This document shows positions 8,425 through 16,654 of a stretch of 64,000 nt of DNA, piece after piece; position 1 is the stretch's first letter, and the number at the start of each line of letters is the position of its first letter. Made by a program: the position numbers and the translations under genes. The stretch spans positions 1 through 64,000 of the forward strand of contig JACRNY010000003.1 in the NCBI GenBank assembly GCA_016214695.1. Direction: 5' to 3'. This DNA comes from Nitrosomonadales bacterium. GTDB lineage: Bacteria; Pseudomonadota; Gammaproteobacteria; Burkholderiales; Gallionellaceae. Below the pieces are notes generated by a model. The model was given only the letters and a program-made list of their open reading frames with translations, was not told the DNA's origin and ran no database searches.

Positions 8425-10818
8425 TTACTTGATACAAACGGCGCGCACCTGATGGATGTCGGTGATCCCGCTCAACACCTTCTCGATGCCATCCTGTTTC
8501 AGGGTGCGCATCCCCTCCTCCAGCGCGATGGAGAAAAGTTCGGCGACGCGCGCATGCTCCTGGATGGCTTTCTTGACCGGGTCGGTACCGATCAGCAACT
8601 CGTGCAAACCGACGCGGCCGCGATAACCGGTACCCGAACACTTGTCGCAACCGACTTTTTCATACAAGGTGATCTGCCCCTTGTCGTCACCGAACAGACT
8701 GACCCATTCGGCATACAGCGCCTTGTAGGCGGCGTTCTGGTCTTTTTTCCAGGTTTCGGTAGCCATCAGTTCCGCAGCATACTCGGTAAGCAGTGCCTTG
8801 ATCTCTTCCTGCGAGGCGATATGCGCCTTCTTGCAATCCTTGCACAGCCGCTTGGCCAGACGCTGCGCCAGGATGCCCAGCAGGGCATCGGCGAAGTTGA
8901 ACGGGTCCATGCCCATATCGAGCAGACGGATGATCGACTCAGGCGCGCTGTTGGTGTGCAGGGTGGCGAAAACCAGGTGGCCGGTCAGAGAGGCCTCGAT
9001 GCCGGTGGAGACGGTCTCCTTGTCGCGCATCTCACCGACCATGATCACGTCCGGGTCGGCACGCAGGAACGCTCGCATCACCGCGGCAAAATCAAGTCCG
9101 GCCTTCTTGTTGACCTGCACCTGGCGCAAGCCCTTCTGTGTGATTTCAACCGGGTCCTCCGCCGTCCAGATCTTGGTGTCAGGCGTGTTGATATGTTTCA
9201 GGATGGAGTGCAGTGTTGTGGTCTTGCCGGAACCGGTAGGACCGCACACGAAGAACAGCCCGTAAGGTTTGCTGACCGTCTTCTTGACCAACTCCAGATT
9301 GCGCTTGGAGAAGCCCATGTTATCCAGCGGGATCGGTTCGCCCGATGCCAGGATACGCATCACCACGTCCTCGACGCCGCCCTGCGAGGGGATGGTCGCC
9401 ACGCGCAGCTCGATATCCAGGGGGCCGTATTTCTTGAACTTGATCTTGCCGTCCTGCGGTTTGCGCTTCTCGGAGATGTCCAGATCGCACATGATCTTGA
9501 GGCGGGTAACCAGCGCATTGCGGTAAGTGGCGGGGATCTCGATGTAGTTCATCAGCGATCCGTCCTTGCGCACTCGAATCATGGTCTTGGCTTTGCCCGG
9601 CTGCGGTTCGATGTGGATATCGGACGCCCCCATCTTGTATGCATCGACGATGATCTTGTTGACCAGCTTGACCAGCTCGTTGTCGGCTGCTGCGCTGACA
9701 TCGTCCTGGCTGGCTGAAGCCGACTCTTCTTCTTCACCACCGAGCGAGGTCAGCAGATCATCCATAGACCCCAGATCTTCAAAGCTGCCGGTAGTCTCAC
9801 CCAACCCGCCACCGCCGCCACCGTAAAACATGTCGAGCGTCGCTTTGAACTCGCGCTGCGTACAGACCTTGTAGACCAAACGGTTCTTGGGGAAGATGTT
9901 ATTGACCACGCGCGAAGCCTGGATCCGTTCCGGATCGGTGGTCAGGATGACCACGCCCTCCGGCGTGTCGTCCACCGGCACCCAGTGGCTGCTCTCGACA
10001 TACTCACGCTTCAGGTTGCGCAGCAGCTCCGAGGGTTTTATGCGGTCCGCCTTGTAAGGCTCATAAGGCACGCCGAAGAAGCTGGACAAGGCCTTGCCCA
10101 GCGCTTCCGGCTTGACTTGGAACTCGTCCAGCAACACGTCTTCGACATCGACTCCTTTGCGCCGCGCGGTACGCGTGGCCAGCTCGAACTCCGCGGCCGA
10201 CATCACTGCATCGGAGACCAGATAGTCGTACTTGGTCTTGACGGTACCGGCCTGTTGCTGGCGTTGCTTGAGCGCGACTGCCAGTGTCTGCGTCAGTTCG
10301 CGCGCCCCCTCTTCCACCATCGACGGGAACGGCAGGCCGGCCTTGTTGTTGATGACCTGCATCACGCCGATCAGGTCGCCGCCTTCGGTATCGACGATGG
10401 GGGCGACCAGCATCTGTTTGGTGCGATAACCGGTACGCTTGTCTACATCCTGCAGGAAGCGCAGGGTCGTGCTGTAGCCCGCCAGCTCCTGTTCATCGTA
10501 GACATCCTTGAGATTGAGCAGCTTCTTGTGGAAAGCGGCATAGCCGGCGATGCTCTGCTCGGCGATGGGCAGCTTCAGGTCCTTGAAGGAGTTCAGGCCG
10601 GTCTTCACCTTGGAGATCAGGGAAGCCTTGTCGTCGCCGACCACATAGATCGTCAACCGGTCGGCATTGAACAATGCGCAGATGTCCTTGCTGACATCGA
10701 GCATGATCTCGTCGATGTTGCTGGTGGCGTGGATCTTGTTGGTGACATGATTGAGGTTCTTGGTGAACTCCAAGCGCAACCCCATCTCGTTCGCATTACC
10801 CTGACCTGGACTACCCAT
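8425..10818 (-). CDS. GAF-fused PilB/GspE-family assembly ATPase
   Basis: 797 residues from ATG 10818 (MGSPGQGN), with a GGGGGAAG purine run upstream; the longer frame is shadow. Domains in order: GAF (~20-190), a GspE/MshE N-terminal-type domain (~210-360), a low-complexity Gly/Ser/Glu linker (~380-420), and a secretion ATPase domain with Walker A GPTGSGKTTT (~525), Asp box, and RADPDVIMVGEMRDKET (Walker B). A zinc-knuckle-like CKDC...CDKCSGTGYRG follows. Such hexameric ATPases power type IV pilus or type II secretion assembly. The GAF fusion and position among kinase, cyclase and c-di-GMP genes, with no pilin or secretin genes nearby, are unusual. It may drive the type IV pilus in response to second messengers. 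Confidence 0.88.
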   Translation of the reverse strand: MGSPGQGNANEMGLRLEFTKNLNHVTNKIHATSNIDEIMLDVSKDICALFNADRLTIYVVGDDKASLISKVKTGLNSFKDLKLPIAEQSIAGYAAFHKKLLNLKDVYDEQELAGYSTTLRFLQDVDKRTGYRTKQMLVAPIVDTEGGDLIGVMQVINNKAGLPFPSMVEEGARELTQTLAVALKQRQQQAGTVKTKYDYLVSDAVMSAAEFELATRTARRKGVDVEDVLLDEFQVKPEALGKALSSFFGVPYEPYKADRIKPSELLRNLKREYVESSHWVPVDDTPEGVVILTTDPERIQASRVVNNIFPKNRLVYKVCTQREFKATLDMFYGGGGGGLGETTGSFEDLGSMDDLLTSLGGEEEESASASQDDVSAAADNELVKLVNKIIVDAYKMGASDIHIEPQPGKAKTMIRVRKDGSLMNYIEIPATYRNALVTRLKIMCDLDISEKRKPQDGKIKFKKYGPLDIELRVATIPSQGGVEDVVMRILASGEPIPLDNMGFSKRNLELVKKTVSKPYGLFFVCGPTGSGKTTTLHSILKHINTPDTKIWTAEDPVEITQKGLRQVQVNKKAGLDFAAVMRAFLRADPDVIMVGEMRDKETVSTGIEASLTGHLVFATLHTNSAPESIIRLLDMGMDPFNFADALLGILAQRLAKRLCKDCKKAHIASQEEIKALLTEYAAELMATETWKKDQNAAYKALYAEWVSLFGDDKGQITLYEKVGCDKCSGTGYRGRVGLHELLIGTDPVKKAIQEHARVAELFSIALEEGMRTLKQDGIEKVLSGITDIHQVRAVCIK

Positions 10819-10841
10819 ATTCTTCCCCCGCTTTCCTGCTG

Positions 10842-11918
10842 TTACTGCTGCTGCGCCTTGGGCACAGACCACAGGCCGTTCTCCAACACATACACATCGT
10901 ATCCGGCCTGCGCCAGAATGAATGCCGCTGCCGCACTGCGACGGCCGCTCTGGCAATAGGCGATATAGGTCGCCGCCTTGCTGAGCGCACCGATGGCATT
11001 GCGGATGTCATTGAGGGGCACGTTGATCGCCCCGGGCAATTTGTCGTAACGATATTCCGGCGGATGACGCACATCCACCCAGATCGCGCCTTGCGCCACT
11101 TTCTGTTTGGCATCCTGGTAACTGATGCGGCGCAACAACGGCTCCTGCATCAGTTCAAGGAAATCCTGCTTTTTCAAACGCAGCAGCACGCCGTTGCTCT
11201 TCATGGTCACCGTGGCATTGCGCTTGGAATCGGAGATCAGCGCTTCTTCCCCGAACACATCGCCCGCCTTGAGTTCGGCCAGCACCAGATTGGTACCGCC
11301 GACCAGGCGCGTCACCTGCGCACGGCCGCTTTCGATCAGATAGTAGTAATCGCCCTCTTCGCCCTCGTGGATGATGACATCCCTGTCCCATACCGCGATG
11401 GCCTCGATGCGATTGAGCAACTTGCCGATATTGGCCGAGGGCAAATGCGCGAACGGGCTGTTGCTCAGATTCTCCGCACTGAACATGCCGGAGCTGAGCA
11501 GCTTCTTCACCGCCGATTCGGAGCTGTCCTTCAGCGTCATCGGCTTCACGTCATCGTGATAGGCGAACTGGTCCCAGGTCACCATGCGATCCAGCAGCTC
11601 GTCATCCACGCGCAGCAGCTGGACATTGCTCAACGCCTGCGAGGAGCGGATCTCCGGCTGCCGTTTGCCGATCGGATGTCGCGCCCACTCCGAAGCGGCG
11701 CGGATCAACACCCGGTTGCCATCCTCGTATTCGACCTCCAGTTCGCCGCGCAACAGATAGACCGATTGTCCGTGCGGAGAGTGGTCCTTGAACGGATCGC
11801 GCCCCTGCGCCACGTTCTCCACATGACAATAGTCGAGCAACTCGCGCAGTCGCGCGGGGCTGAACGAGGAGATCGGCTCCAGCGAAGCGAGTACTCTGAT
11901 GTCGAGGATATCTTGCAT
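10842..11918 (-). CDS. Cyclic-nucleotide-binding (x2) and rhodanese protein
   Basis: 358 residues. An N-terminal cNMP-binding fold (~10-120) has lost the recognisable phosphate-binding cassette. A second one (~160-265) keeps it (GDVFGEEALISDSKRNATV, with the phosphate-contacting Arg). A C-terminal rhodanese domain (~275-350) carries the active-site loop CQSGRRS with the catalytic Cys. It contains neither a DNA-binding helix nor a membrane segment, so it is a cytoplasmic cAMP or cGMP effector rather than a CRP-type regulator. It sits 18 nt after the phosphodiesterase gene and 23 nt before the ATPase gene, matching a receptor for the cAMP made by the nearby cyclase. What the rhodanese part transfers or reduces is unknown. 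Confidence 0.85.
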   Translation of the reverse strand: MQDILDIRVLASLEPISSFSPARLRELLDYCHVENVAQGRDPFKDHSPHGQSVYLLRGELEVEYEDGNRVLIRAASEWARHPIGKRQPEIRSSQALSNVQLLRVDDELLDRMVTWDQFAYHDDVKPMTLKDSSESAVKKLLSSGMFSAENLSNSPFAHLPSANIGKLLNRIEAIAVWDRDVIIHEGEEGDYYYLIESGRAQVTRLVGGTNLVLAELKAGDVFGEEALISDSKRNATVTMKSNGVLLRLKKQDFLELMQEPLLRRISYQDAKQKVAQGAIWVDVRHPPEYRYDKLPGAINVPLNDIRNAIGALSKAATYIAYCQSGRRSAAAAFILAQAGYDVYVLENGLWSVPKAQQQ

Positions 11919-11936
11919 GATCTTTTCGCCCCGGCG

Positions 11937-12701
11937 CTAGAACTCGAACACCTGGCCGTTTTGCAGCATCTTCGGCACGAATCCTTTGACGCAATCGCTG
12001 ACTTCCTGCATGGTCAGTTCGACTTCGCCGGGCTTGAGGTGGGTCACATATATCCTGGGATCGAGCTTGAGTTTGCACAACTCCTCCGCCAGCAGTGACG
12101 GGCAGAGATGCTTGGATACGATAGCCAAGTCCTTTTCCGCATTGGAAAAAGCCGTTTCCACGATGAGATATTCGAGGTTGTCGATGCGATTCACCGACTC
12201 CCACAAAGCGTCGCAGGATGTCGTGTCGCCACTGAACACCAGACTGGCTTTGCCGCTGTCGAGTTGGAAACCTACTGCCGGAACCACGTGGTTCGCCGGC
12301 AACGGCGTGATCCTGCGCCCGCCCAGATCCACCGTCTCGCCAAGCGCGATGGTCTCGTAACGCACAATCGGCTGATGCAGGCTCGGTATCTGGGAGAAAT
12401 CAGGCCATATCTCCCAGTTGAACACATGCCCCTTGAGGATTTCCAGCGTTGCGGCGGTGGCATGGATGACCAGCGGCTTGTCGCGCATGAAACCGACGCT
12501 GTCCACCAGCAAAGGCAGGCAGGCGATATGGTCGAGATGGGAATGCGTGACGAAGACATGGTCGATCATGCACATCTCTGCCAGGCTCAGATCCCCTACA
12601 CCCGTGCCCGCATCGATCAACACATCGTGATCGAGCAGCAGGGAAGTGGTGCGCAGGTTGCCCCCGATACCCCCGCTACAGCCTAATATTCTTAGCTTCA
12701 T
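11937..12701 (-). CDS. Metallo-beta-lactamase-fold cyclic-nucleotide phosphodiesterase-like
   Basis: 254 residues from ATG 12701 (MKLRILGCSGG). The metal motif THSHLDHI (~50-57) and the surrounding pattern approximate the class II cAMP phosphodiesterase signature. Other metal ligands are likely in PANHVVPAVGF, FSGDTTSCDALW and YVTHLKPGE. Class II PDEs (yeast PDE1, bacterial CpdA analogues of this fold) hydrolyse cAMP to AMP. The gene is 19 nt downstream of an adenylate cyclase and 18 nt upstream of a cNMP-binding protein, which favours cAMP as substrate over an RNase Z or generic hydrolase role. The fold is certain, the substrate is inferred from context. Confidence 0.78.
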   Translation of the reverse strand: MKLRILGCSGGIGGNLRTTSLLLDHDVLIDAGTGVGDLSLAEMCMIDHVFVTHSHLDHIACLPLLVDSVGFMRDKPLVIHATAATLEILKGHVFNWEIWPDFSQIPSLHQPIVRYETIALGETVDLGGRRITPLPANHVVPAVGFQLDSGKASLVFSGDTTSCDALWESVNRIDNLEYLIVETAFSNAEKDLAIVSKHLCPSLLAEELCKLKLDPRIYVTHLKPGEVELTMQEVSDCVKGFVPKMLQNGQVFEF

Positions 12702-12720
12702 ATGAGTGATCCCGCCACAC

Positions 12721-14952
12721 TTATTTCGTCTTGAAGACGAACACGCCGTCCCAGTTCTCCCCGGGCGGGTTGTTGCGATAGTAAGCAACACGCTCGGCAT
12801 ACACTTCATACAGTTTGGTTTTCGGCGCGATCTTCAACAGGTTATACAGCTGCAGCTCGGCCTTGTCCCACTCCTGCTTGCGATACAGGCGCAAGACCTG
12901 CTGGAATAATTTGACCTCCTCCAGCACCGCCGGCTCGACTTCACCGGCCAGACCGAGCGGTTCGAAGATCGCCACCGGCTTATCCTTGCCCTTGACCCTC
13001 ACCAGATCGAGTTCGCGATAGACGAATTCGTGCGCCTCTTCCCTGGTGGCCTCCCCGACCAGCACTGCCGCGCCGTATTCCTTGGTGATGCCCTCCAGGC
13101 GCGAGGCCAGGTTCACCGCGTCGCCCATCACCGTGTAGGCAACGCGCACTTCGGACCCCATGTTACCCACGCTCACGCGACCGGTATTGATACCGACACC
13201 GACATGAATCTCCGGCCAGCCCTTTTCCCTGAGCCGGGGCTGCAAAGCGGTCAGCGTGCGCTGCATCTCCAGGCCGGATAGCACGGCATTGTAGGCATGG
13301 CGCGCATCCTGCAAAGGCGCGCCCCAGAACGCCATGATACAGTCGCCCATGTATTTATCAATCGTGCCGCGGTGGCTGTAGATCACGCGCGAAAGCGGCG
13401 TCAGGAACTCGTTCATCAGCAAGGAAAGCTCCTTGGGCTCCAGCTTCTCCGAGATGGTGGTGAAGCCGCGCACATCGGAGAACAGGATGGTCATCTCGCG
13501 GCTTTCGCCCTCCATCGAGACCTGTTCCGGGTTCTTGCTCATCTCGTCCACCAGTTCGCTCGGCACGTACTGCCCGAACAGTCCGGTGATCTGGCGCTTG
13601 GTGCGCGATTCGATGAAATAACCATACGTCATGTTGAGCGCGAACAGTGTAGCCACCATGATCATCCCGCCCGCCAATGGCAGTGCGATATTGCCGTACT
13701 GCCACAACGAACCGTTGACGGCCACGGTCAGCGCCAGCACACCTGCGGAAAGCAGGGTCCCCTGGATGGGACTCAGCATGGGCAGCAGGATCGCCAGCAC
13801 CACACCAACGAGCAGCAGCAACAGCACGTTCGCACCCAACACATAGGGCGGGTTCTGCCTGATATCCTGATTGAGGATGCCGCTGATCATGTTGGCATGT
13901 ATCTCCACCCCCGGATAGACCTCGCCGACCGGTGTGGAACGCATGTCCATCAGTCCCGGCGCGGAGGTTCCCACCAGCACGATCTTGTTTTGCAGTTCTG
14001 CCTGTGCGAGCCGCCCGTGCAAGGCATCGGAGACCGGGATATAGCGAAATGCACCGCGCTCCCCGCGATAGGGCACCAGCGCACTCACCTCGGCATCGAC
14101 CGGAATGCGCAAAGTGCCTTGCGCAGACTCCAGATCGAGCCATTCCAGTCCGCCATAGTTCTTGTCCTTGTTCGCCGCATAGCCGGGAGACAATTTGGGC
14201 ATCCCCAGCACGGTACGCACGACCGCCAGAGACAGTGATTCGTAATACGCGCCTTCGTATTCGACGATCATCGGCACACGCCGCACCACACCGTCGAAAT
14301 CGACCACCGGGTTGAAGTGCCCTGCGTTCGCCGCACTGTCTTGCAACTCCGGCAGATTGGCACCATAGCTGTCCCAGCGCATGAACGAGATCGGACGCCC
14401 CTTGAACGTCGCGCCGGAGAACACCGGCTCGGGCAACACTCCAGAACTGCTCTTGTCGGCGCCACGCTCGCTGTTGCTGAAGTAGTAACCCAGCACCACG
14501 TTGCGTTGTCTGATCTTTTCGGCGAAGAGATTGTCGTATTCGAGCAGAGGCCTGATCTGGCTCAGCACGGACTGGAACTGCGAGACGTCCCGGAACTGGT
14601 TCCGCCCCAGATCCTGCAACACCCTGAGGCCGGAACTGTTGTCCTTCTCGGCGAACACCACGTCGAAGCCGACCACGGCGACGCCGTATTGATCGAACAG
14701 CTTGTCCATGAGCGCCGCCATCTTGTCGCGCCCCCAGGGCCAGCGGCCGTCTTCTTTCAGGCTTTTTTCGTCGATGTCGAGGATGACGATGCGCTCGTCA
14801 CCGCTGTTCGGCAAGGTGAGCCTGAGCCGGTAGTCATAGAGTTTCGCATCGATGAACTGCACGAAACCCAGGCGATAGAACTTGGCCGCATCCCCCAGGA
14901 ACAGCAGGACCACGGCCATACCAAGCGCAATAAGAAGTGCGTGTTTCTTCAC
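12721..14952 (-). CDS. CHASE2-domain class III adenylate cyclase
   Basis: 743 residues, GTG start preceded by GAGGTGAAGA. One N-terminal membrane helix is followed by an extracytoplasmic CHASE2 sensor (~30-340, with DEKSLKEDGRWPWGRDKM), three closely spaced membrane helices (~355-445) and a cytoplasmic catalytic domain (~475-655). Catalytic residues are complete: metal Asp in FSDVRGF (~489) and MGDCIMAFWG (~534), the adenine-selecting Lys in TIDKYMGD and Asp in YTVMGDAVN, and the Asn/Arg transition-state pair in VNLASRLE. It should make cAMP in response to a periplasmic signal. A C-terminal ~80-residue TPR-like tail follows. The same sensor type occurs in the kinase of this operon. Confidence 0.92.
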   Translation of the reverse strand: MKKHALLIALGMAVVLLFLGDAAKFYRLGFVQFIDAKLYDYRLRLTLPNSGDERIVILDIDEKSLKEDGRWPWGRDKMAALMDKLFDQYGVAVVGFDVVFAEKDNSSGLRVLQDLGRNQFRDVSQFQSVLSQIRPLLEYDNLFAEKIRQRNVVLGYYFSNSERGADKSSSGVLPEPVFSGATFKGRPISFMRWDSYGANLPELQDSAANAGHFNPVVDFDGVVRRVPMIVEYEGAYYESLSLAVVRTVLGMPKLSPGYAANKDKNYGGLEWLDLESAQGTLRIPVDAEVSALVPYRGERGAFRYIPVSDALHGRLAQAELQNKIVLVGTSAPGLMDMRSTPVGEVYPGVEIHANMISGILNQDIRQNPPYVLGANVLLLLLVGVVLAILLPMLSPIQGTLLSAGVLALTVAVNGSLWQYGNIALPLAGGMIMVATLFALNMTYGYFIESRTKRQITGLFGQYVPSELVDEMSKNPEQVSMEGESREMTILFSDVRGFTTISEKLEPKELSLLMNEFLTPLSRVIYSHRGTIDKYMGDCIMAFWGAPLQDARHAYNAVLSGLEMQRTLTALQPRLREKGWPEIHVGVGINTGRVSVGNMGSEVRVAYTVMGDAVNLASRLEGITKEYGAAVLVGEATREEAHEFVYRELDLVRVKGKDKPVAIFEPLGLAGEVEPAVLEEVKLFQQVLRLYRKQEWDKAELQLYNLLKIAPKTKLYEVYAERVAYYRNNPPGENWDGVFVFKTK

Positions 14953-15007
14953 TCTTCACCTCGCCCTGCATCCCTGCGGTTTGCGCGTCGATGGCTCACT
15001 TGGACGA

Positions 15008-15745
15008 TCAGGTCTTGAAATAGAACTCCATCTTCACTCCGGCCAGTTCGATGAGGTCATGATCGCTCAGCTGGTGCGGTTGTTCGCCGATGGAGGAACC
15101 GTTCACTGTCGGGAAGCTGCCGCCTTCCACATGAGTGATGAAGTAGCCATGCGGACGGCGCGCCAGCACAGCCACCTGCACGCCCGGTTTGCCCAGGGTG
15201 GTGAGATTCTTCACCAGTTCGAGTTCCTTGCCGGAATTCGGGCCGTTCAATATCTGCACCACGGCTGCCGGAGGCTGTGCGGCGGTCGTGTCGGCGGTAA
15301 GGTTGCTGGCCGTCGCATTGAACTGCGTGGTTTCGGTTTTCTGGGTCGAAGTGATATCCATGTGTGTCTTGTTGGCACCATCGCCGGGCGATGTCCGCAC
15401 GGGCGCGCGCAACACCATGGTCTTCTCGAAGTCCGCCGCCGTGGTCTGCGTGGGCTGGTCATTCAGGTATTTGAGCTTGTACTTGCCGATCTCGATCAGG
15501 TCGTTGTTCTGCAGGAAATGCTTCTTGGTCGGCACGCCATTGACCGACAGGCCATTGGTGCTATCCAGATCCTCGAGGAAGGAGTCGTTCAGGATGGTGA
15601 CGATCGCGGCATGCTCGCTGCTCACCGCAAGATTGTCGATCACGATATCGTTGTGCGGCTTGCGGCCTATCGTGGTGCGCTCCTTGTTCAGCGGATATTC
15701 TTTCAGCACCGCACCATCCATGCTGAGTATCAATTTTGCCGGCAT
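15008..15745 (-). CDS. Double FHA-domain protein
   Basis: 245 residues. The first FHA domain (~20-90) has the full phosphothreonine-binding signature: TIGRKPHNDIVID, SSEHA, DSTNGLSVNG. The second (~165-240) is more divergent (TLGKPGVQVAVLARR, THVEGGSFPTVNG). The linker is rich in Thr and contains EKTMVL and TQKTETTQ, plausible targets of the operon's own Thr kinase, as in GarA/Fha-type proteins. No other domain is present. FHA proteins read kinase output by binding pThr partners; here the partner kinase and phosphatase are the two genes upstream in the operon. Role as an adaptor is inferred. Confidence 0.88.
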   Translation of the reverse strand: MPAKLILSMDGAVLKEYPLNKERTTIGRKPHNDIVIDNLAVSSEHAAIVTILNDSFLEDLDSTNGLSVNGVPTKKHFLQNNDLIEIGKYKLKYLNDQPTQTTAADFEKTMVLRAPVRTSPGDGANKTHMDITSTQKTETTQFNATASNLTADTTAAQPPAAVVQILNGPNSGKELELVKNLTTLGKPGVQVAVLARRPHGYFITHVEGGSFPTVNGSSIGEQPHQLSDHDLIELAGVKMEFYFKT

Positions 15746-15781
15746 ATCATCAACCCTCGTAGTTAACTCTTACTGTCTTGC

Positions 15782-16606
15782 TCAATTCTTGAACCAGGAA
15801 CGCACCTTGGCCCACCATCCGCGCGGCGCAGGGAATTTACCCTTCACCTTGACCAGAATGACCGACACGTTGTCCCGCCCGCCATTGTCGTTCGCCAGCT
15901 GGATCAACTGCGTCGCCGCCAGCGGGAGATTGTTCTGCAACATCTGCACCGTGGTACCGATATCCCCGTCTTCGACCATGTCGTTCAGGCCGTCCGAGCA
16001 CAGCAGATATACATCGCCGACCTGAACCTCATGCACATGCAGCTCGGGTTCGACTTCGGCATCGATACCCACCGCACGGGTCACCAGGTTCTTGTTCTTG
16101 GACAAGCGCGCGTCTTCCTTGCTGATCAGACCGCTGTCTATCTGTTCCTGCAATAGCGAATGGTCGCGTGTGATCGTCTCGAATTCTTCGCCGCGCAGGC
16201 GATACAGGCGCGAATCGCCCACGTGCGCCACCGCAACGCGATCGTCGTAGAACAGCGCGGTGACTATCGTCGTCCCCATCCCCGCATACTGCGGCTGGCT
16301 CTGCGCTGCGTGAAAGATGGACAGGTTGGCCTTCTTCACGTTATCGCGCAGCAGGGCCATCCCGAGTTCTTCGCCCGCCTCGTTCAAATCCTCCGGGCGC
16401 GCGCCCTCCAGATGATGCCTTACTTCGCTGGACAGGACGGATACAGCGATACCGCTCGCCACTTCGCCTGCATTATAGCCACCCATACCGTCTGCCAGCA
16501 CCACCAGGCCGCAGCCTGCGTCGAAAGCGACGCTGTCCTCGTTATGAGAACGCACCATCCCGGGGTTGGTCTGACTGACTATTTCAAGCGCTTCTTGTAT
16601 ATCCAC
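15782..16606 (-). CDS. PP2C-family Ser/Thr protein phosphatase
   Basis: 274 residues, GTG start. All PP2C motifs are present: RSHNEDS (~18), LADGMGGYNAGEVAS (metal-binding Asp, ~37), GMGTTIV, VAHVGDSRLYRL, LLCSDGLNDMV and GGRDNVSVILV. It is a soluble Mn/Mg-dependent phosphatase that removes phosphate from Ser/Thr. The C-terminal ~20 residues are basic and aromatic (WWAKVRSWFKN), perhaps a membrane-surface anchor. It lies 48 nt after the CHASE2 kinase and 36 nt before the FHA gene, forming the usual kinase/phosphatase/FHA trio, as in type VI secretion regulation, but no type VI genes are visible here. Confidence 0.93.
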   Translation of the reverse strand: MDIQEALEIVSQTNPGMVRSHNEDSVAFDAGCGLVVLADGMGGYNAGEVASGIAVSVLSSEVRHHLEGARPEDLNEAGEELGMALLRDNVKKANLSIFHAAQSQPQYAGMGTTIVTALFYDDRVAVAHVGDSRLYRLRGEEFETITRDHSLLQEQIDSGLISKEDARLSKNKNLVTRAVGIDAEVEPELHVHEVQVGDVYLLCSDGLNDMVEDGDIGTTVQMLQNNLPLAATQLIQLANDNGGRDNVSVILVKVKGKFPAPRGWWAKVRSWFKN

Positions 16607-16654
16607 GTCCCACCCCTGAAAACGTCATATTGTTCTGTATCTCGTTCGGCATGT

